Positions 3,967 through 6,877 of a stretch of DNA of 6,877 nt are shown one piece after another. The stretch is from Desulfobacteraceae bacterium (GTDB lineage Bacteria; Desulfobacterota; DSM-4660; Desulfatiglandales; Desulfatiglandaceae). How positions within the stretch are numbered: position 1 is the first letter of the stretch; each line of letters starts with the position of its first letter. A program made the translations under genes and the position numbers. The stretch is taken from the NCBI GenBank assembly GCA_030642205.1, contig DAOWOF010000129.1, forward strand, positions 1-6,877. Reading direction: 5' to 3'. Below the pieces are notes generated by a model, which worked only from the letters and a program-made list of their open reading frames with translations, did not search any database and was not told the DNA's origin.

Positions 3967-6447
3967 TCATTGATCGTCAAATAGATTTCGTTGAACGAGG
4001 CCTGGTTTGTTTGTTTTACGTTTATCATTTTCAGCCTGTTTTTTTGGCATACTTGCTGGAATATCACTTACCCCGGCCCATGGATCATCAAACTCATCGT
4101 CAATATTATCTGGAAATTCATCAAGAAAATCCGGCATAAAGGCCAACATTGCTAAATATTTTTTGATATCCATTATCAATGTCTTTATTTCTCTGATAAG
4201 TTTCTGGTCGTTGATTCTTTCAGCATATTTTAGTATCTTGTTTGCTTCTTCCAGCTCAAGCTCAGAGGGGGCAGTTATTTCCTGAAGGATTAAAGTCAAT
4301 CTGTGATATAGTGGAAACGGGTCAAAAGAATCTTTATCCAGCATGGCGCCTATATATTTGGCAGCTAGTCTATAGTCATGGACATTATCTAAAAGCGCGA
4401 ACAAAATAATTTTTTTTGCGTCTTCCCTGAGAAAATCGTATTTAACGGCCTTGAGCGCATAATTGCTTATTCGCTTAATCTCCTTTTTAAGCCCAACAAA
4501 AGGGGTTGAAAAGATATGCATATATATAATAACTTCGATATAGGCAACCGCTTTATCTACAGAAGCTTTTTGAGCTAAATCCTTTTTAACCTGATCTTCA
4601 AACTTCTTTAAATATTTTGGATTAACCTTGTACTCTTTTGAGATAAGGAGAAAAAAATAAGTCAGGCGAAATCCTCTTTGAGTCTTTTCATGGGCCTGAG
4701 CAATCAATTTATCAGCTTTTGCTTCCTTATCTGCAATATATTCAAAACTTGCCCATCTGGAAATGATATAGGCATGTCCTTTATTAAAATAATCCAAACC
4801 GGGATCACCATGAACCAGAGCCTTTTGGAGCAACGCCCGGCACTTATCAGGTTTTGCATTGTTTGCATACTTATAAGCCGTCTTTATATAGGCAGTTATC
4901 AGGGATTCACACAAAGATTTATCCAGGGGATTGAGCGCAACCGCATGTTCAAGATATTTGACCCCTTTTTGAAAAGACTTCCTCATAATACAATTCTTGC
5001 CAGCCTTGGCCAAGGCATCTCTATTATCAGGAAAAAGTTGAATAATCTCGTCAAGCTTTCGGTTAACCTTTGTAGTTTCTTTAGTCATTTCATATAGTTT
5101 CAGAAGGGAGAAATAAGTCTTTTGACAAGCAGGATTAAGAAGGATGCTCTCTTCATAATTTTTTTCAGCCAATCCGGGATTACGCAATAAAAGGCTTTTG
5201 CTTTTATGCCTGGCAAATATTGAAAAAATATCCTCTTCAGACTCTATTTTAGTAGAAAAGACATCCCCTATATGTGAATGAATAATTGCTTTCAGATGAT
5301 CATTTTCCTCGTAAACAGCATTATAGGTATGTAAAAAATTTTCCCATGATTTAATTATATCATTATCTTCAGAGCCATTTTTTTCGAGATGCAGGCAAAG
5401 GCCGCGAAAAAGAAAGAGTTTCTCAATAAGATTGTTTTTTTTACGTCTTTCATTTATCGAAAACAGAGATTTAATATATTTATCAGCATGATCTTCTCTC
5501 ATGGATAGGATAGAATTAAAGTAGAAAAGAGATAATGTATGCAGGAGACCTGTTTCCTCTGTTGGAAATTGCTGTTTTAATTTATCAAGTTGCAGATAAG
5601 AATTTCGATACCGTCCCTTTCCCCAGAGGTAGTCAGCCATTGGAAGCAAATTTACAAACTCTTCATGATCTGTCAGGATGCAGATACGATTCAGCACATC
5701 CTTGCCTTTTGGCGAATTATTCAAGGCGTCTTTTCCCTGTAGCAGGATCATAAAAGGTTCAACTGCTTTTATCAATACTGACTCAGCAGGCAACCGGGTA
5801 AATGCCTTTTGTGCTTTATCATCCTCATGGCAATAAAACGCGCACAATCCTTTAATAAATAATTTCCAATGAGCGAATAAAGATTTCAGCTTAATCTGTT
5901 TGAGGATCAGGATGGTTTCCTCATATTTTTCTTCACTTGTTAAGCGCAAGGCATGATGGATTAGTGCAAGCTCATTTTTACAGGATTGTTCAAGGGCATC
6001 ATGCTTCTCCAGGTCATCAAATCCCAGGACAAGGGCATCCGCAATACAGCATTTATCAAAAATGTTTTTCGGTGAGACCTGGGCGATGGATGAAATTGCT
6101 ATTTGACAGGCTAAGTCAAATTTTTCTTCTTTTAAGGCGATAAATATTTCAACGCTTATATTAATGGCAATACGTGTGATTTTTTTTAATTGGTTGATTG
6201 TCTTCAATGCCTTTGACAATTGGCCATGATCAATTAAATATCTGGCGTGGGCCTCGTAAATAGAAATAATCTCAGGAAGATATTTTTCTGAATCATATTG
6301 AAATAATTTTTTCACATGCCCCTGAGCCTGATGAAAATCTCCATCCTTCAGGTTCTTTTGCGCCTGAATCTCAAGGTCTTTTATCGATAGTTGCTTTTTC
6401 GGCCCTGAGACTTTTTTTTGCTTATGTTTCTTTTTTTTCCTTCCCAT
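3967..6447 (-). CDS. large TPR-repeat protein with basic N-terminus and acidic C-terminal segment, first gene of the operon
   Basis: An 826-residue, almost entirely helical, soluble protein with no signal peptide or membrane segment. It opens with a lysine-rich head (10 K/R among residues 3-18). Helical repeats follow; the clearest TPR units are around 425-458 (A-E-K-N-Y-E-E-S-I-L-L-N-P) and 459-520 (D-E-I-I-Q-L-F-P-D-N, then G-V-K-Y-L-E-H-A-V-A-L-N-P). Degenerate repeats are likely at 22-110, 160-220 and 270-330. After about residue 770 comes an acidic stretch (nine D/E in 773-788), a lysine-rich linker and the end Q-R-N-L-F-D-D-Q. TPR proteins are protein-protein scaffolds and often dock chaperones. 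Being first in an operon with J-like, GrpE-like and Hsp70 genes, it is the best candidate client adaptor or scaffold, by inference. A TAA lies in frame two codons upstream of the ATG, fixing the start; no strong Shine-Dalgarno is visible. Confidence 0.85.
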   Translation of the reverse strand: MGRKKKKHKQKKVSGPKKQLSIKDLEIQAQKNLKDGDFHQAQGHVKKLFQYDSEKYLPEIISIYEAHARYLIDHGQLSKALKTINQLKKITRIAINISVEIFIALKEEKFDLACQIAISSIAQVSPKNIFDKCCIADALVLGFDDLEKHDALEQSCKNELALIHHALRLTSEEKYEETILILKQIKLKSLFAHWKLFIKGLCAFYCHEDDKAQKAFTRLPAESVLIKAVEPFMILLQGKDALNNSPKGKDVLNRICILTDHEEFVNLLPMADYLWGKGRYRNSYLQLDKLKQQFPTEETGLLHTLSLFYFNSILSMREDHADKYIKSLFSINERRKKNNLIEKLFLFRGLCLHLEKNGSEDNDIIKSWENFLHTYNAVYEENDHLKAIIHSHIGDVFSTKIESEEDIFSIFARHKSKSLLLRNPGLAEKNYEESILLNPACQKTYFSLLKLYEMTKETTKVNRKLDEIIQLFPDNRDALAKAGKNCIMRKSFQKGVKYLEHAVALNPLDKSLCESLITAYIKTAYKYANNAKPDKCRALLQKALVHGDPGLDYFNKGHAYIISRWASFEYIADKEAKADKLIAQAHEKTQRGFRLTYFFLLISKEYKVNPKYLKKFEDQVKKDLAQKASVDKAVAYIEVIIYMHIFSTPFVGLKKEIKRISNYALKAVKYDFLREDAKKIILFALLDNVHDYRLAAKYIGAMLDKDSFDPFPLYHRLTLILQEITAPSELELEEANKILKYAERINDQKLIREIKTLIMDIKKYLAMLAFMPDFLDEFPDNIDDEFDDPWAGVSDIPASMPKKQAENDKRKTNKPGLVQRNLFDDQ

Positions 6448-6474
6448 ATCTTATCGTTCTTTCAGTGTAATTGA

Positions 6475-6504
6475 ATTTTAGCCATCTAAAAAAACAAGCT
6501 GCAA
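6475..6504 (-). promoter_or_regulatory. weak candidate promoter of the chaperone operon
   Basis: On the minus strand TTGCAG (6504-6499, three of six -35 bases) is followed after 18 bp by TAAAAT (6480-6475, five of six -10 bases). This predicts a start near 6468 and a leader of about 20 nt. No CIRCE element and no good heat-shock sigma32 match was found upstream, so there is no sign of classical heat-shock control. Confidence 0.25.
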
Positions 6505-6509
6505 ATATA

Positions 6510-6561
6510 GGGGGACGCTAATTAAAGAGCATGTCAATAAACTGTGACAGAATTAACCCCC
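6510..6561. repeat. nested inverted repeat upstream of the chaperone operon
   Basis: Three pairs of 5-base complementary arms are nested in order. GGGGG (6510-6514) pairs with CCCCC (6557-6561), TAATT (6519-6523) with AATTA (6551-6555), and TGTCA (6532-6536) with TGACA (6545-6549). The central loop is 8 nt and there are asymmetric bulges on the left side. It could be a REP-like or small mobile-element hairpin, or a regulatory structure. It lies about 60-115 bp before the start codon of the first operon gene, just upstream of the promoter candidate. Confidence 0.4.
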
Positions 6562-6877
6562 ATGCCCTGGAAGGCACAACAAAAAATGAAAGAAAATTTA
6601 CCATCCTTCAACTTTAGTTTACACTTTTTATCCCGGATAATCTTTTAAGGCCATTGTCTTGAGATGCCTAATTATAGTACCATTATCCTGTATAGGTCTG
6701 TTGTGCTATGTAAAATAGCGCCCGCAGAAAAACCAGGATTTTTATCAAGAGTAATGAAGATCAAAATTTTAATCGCAGGAATATATTGGATATTTTGAGG
6801 GTTGAAATTCTGATCTGACGCAGCGATTGGCGAGATAAGCGCTGACTTCGAAAAGACAGTTTTTATTCTGGCACAAA
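6562..6877. other. gene-free intergenic tract, nothing firm
   Basis: No convincing gene, RNA gene or terminator is seen. One minus-strand frame stays open from the window edge (6875) to the TAA at 6672-6674, about 67 codons, but without a good start, ribosome binding site or recognisable domain. Small imperfect symmetries occur, such as AAAATTTT flanked by GATC and AATC at 6759-6774. The tract resembles non-coding or degraded repeat sequence. Confidence 0.4.

Noticed and set aside
6532..6537. Perfect TTGACA on the minus strand as the operon -35 box
   Set aside because: At 17 bp spacing the -10 position is CCCCCT; the nearest TATATT is 22 bp away, too far for sigma70.
6868..6877. TGGCAC near the window end as a sigma54 -24 element
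   Set aside because: The window ends before the -12 TTGC could be seen, so the site cannot be supported.
6448..6877. CIRCE or sigma32 heat-shock signals for the chaperone operon
   Set aside because: No TTAGCACTC/GAGTGCTAA pair, and only a partial CCCCTATAT with no correctly spaced -35 partner, was found.

Overview
The window comes from an AT-rich bacterial genome (roughly 40% GC by eye), most likely a Gram-negative one, since there is a lipoprotein signal and Proteobacteria-style IscU and GrpE homologues. The style of the IscU-like protein and of the chaperone operon suggests a Desulfobacterota-type (former Deltaproteobacteria) organism. That placement is an inference from protein resemblance, not proven by a marker gene.

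Layout. Bases 2-151 hold the tail of a plus-strand gene ending in a TrkA-C/RCK-C type domain. A short intergenic region (152-239) follows, with a perfect 18-bp palindrome overlapping the -35 box of a convincing sigma70-type promoter. That promoter drives a 145-residue IscU/NifU-type iron-sulfur scaffold protein (240-677). The rest is one minus-strand gene cluster, read from 6447 down to 692. Its order is a large TPR-rich protein (826 aa), a small J-domain-like protein (100 aa), a GrpE-family protein (230 aa), a short Hsp70 (576 aa), a zinc-ribbon plus TPR-like small protein (97 aa) and a small lipoprotein (73 aa). Junctions are between a 1-bp overlap and 15 bp, which strongly implies one operon. 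About 430 bp upstream of the operon (6448-6877) have no convincing gene. They carry a weak promoter candidate, a nested inverted repeat and a tract that may be a degraded dispersed repeat.

How the genes may work together. J-domain protein, GrpE and Hsp70 are the three parts of an Hsp70 cycle: client delivery and ATPase stimulation, nucleotide exchange, and ATP-dependent client binding. This is not the housekeeping dnaK locus. The Hsp70 is shorter than DnaK, the J-like protein lacks the HPD tripeptide (F-P-A instead), and the operon brings two helical-repeat proteins and a lipoprotein. The most interesting reading is a dedicated, specialised Hsp70 machine with its own exchange factor, a non-canonical J partner and TPR scaffolds. 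The E. coli hscC neighbourhood, where J-domain and Sel1/TPR-repeat genes flank an Hsp70, is a loose precedent. The client and cellular role cannot be read from the sequence.
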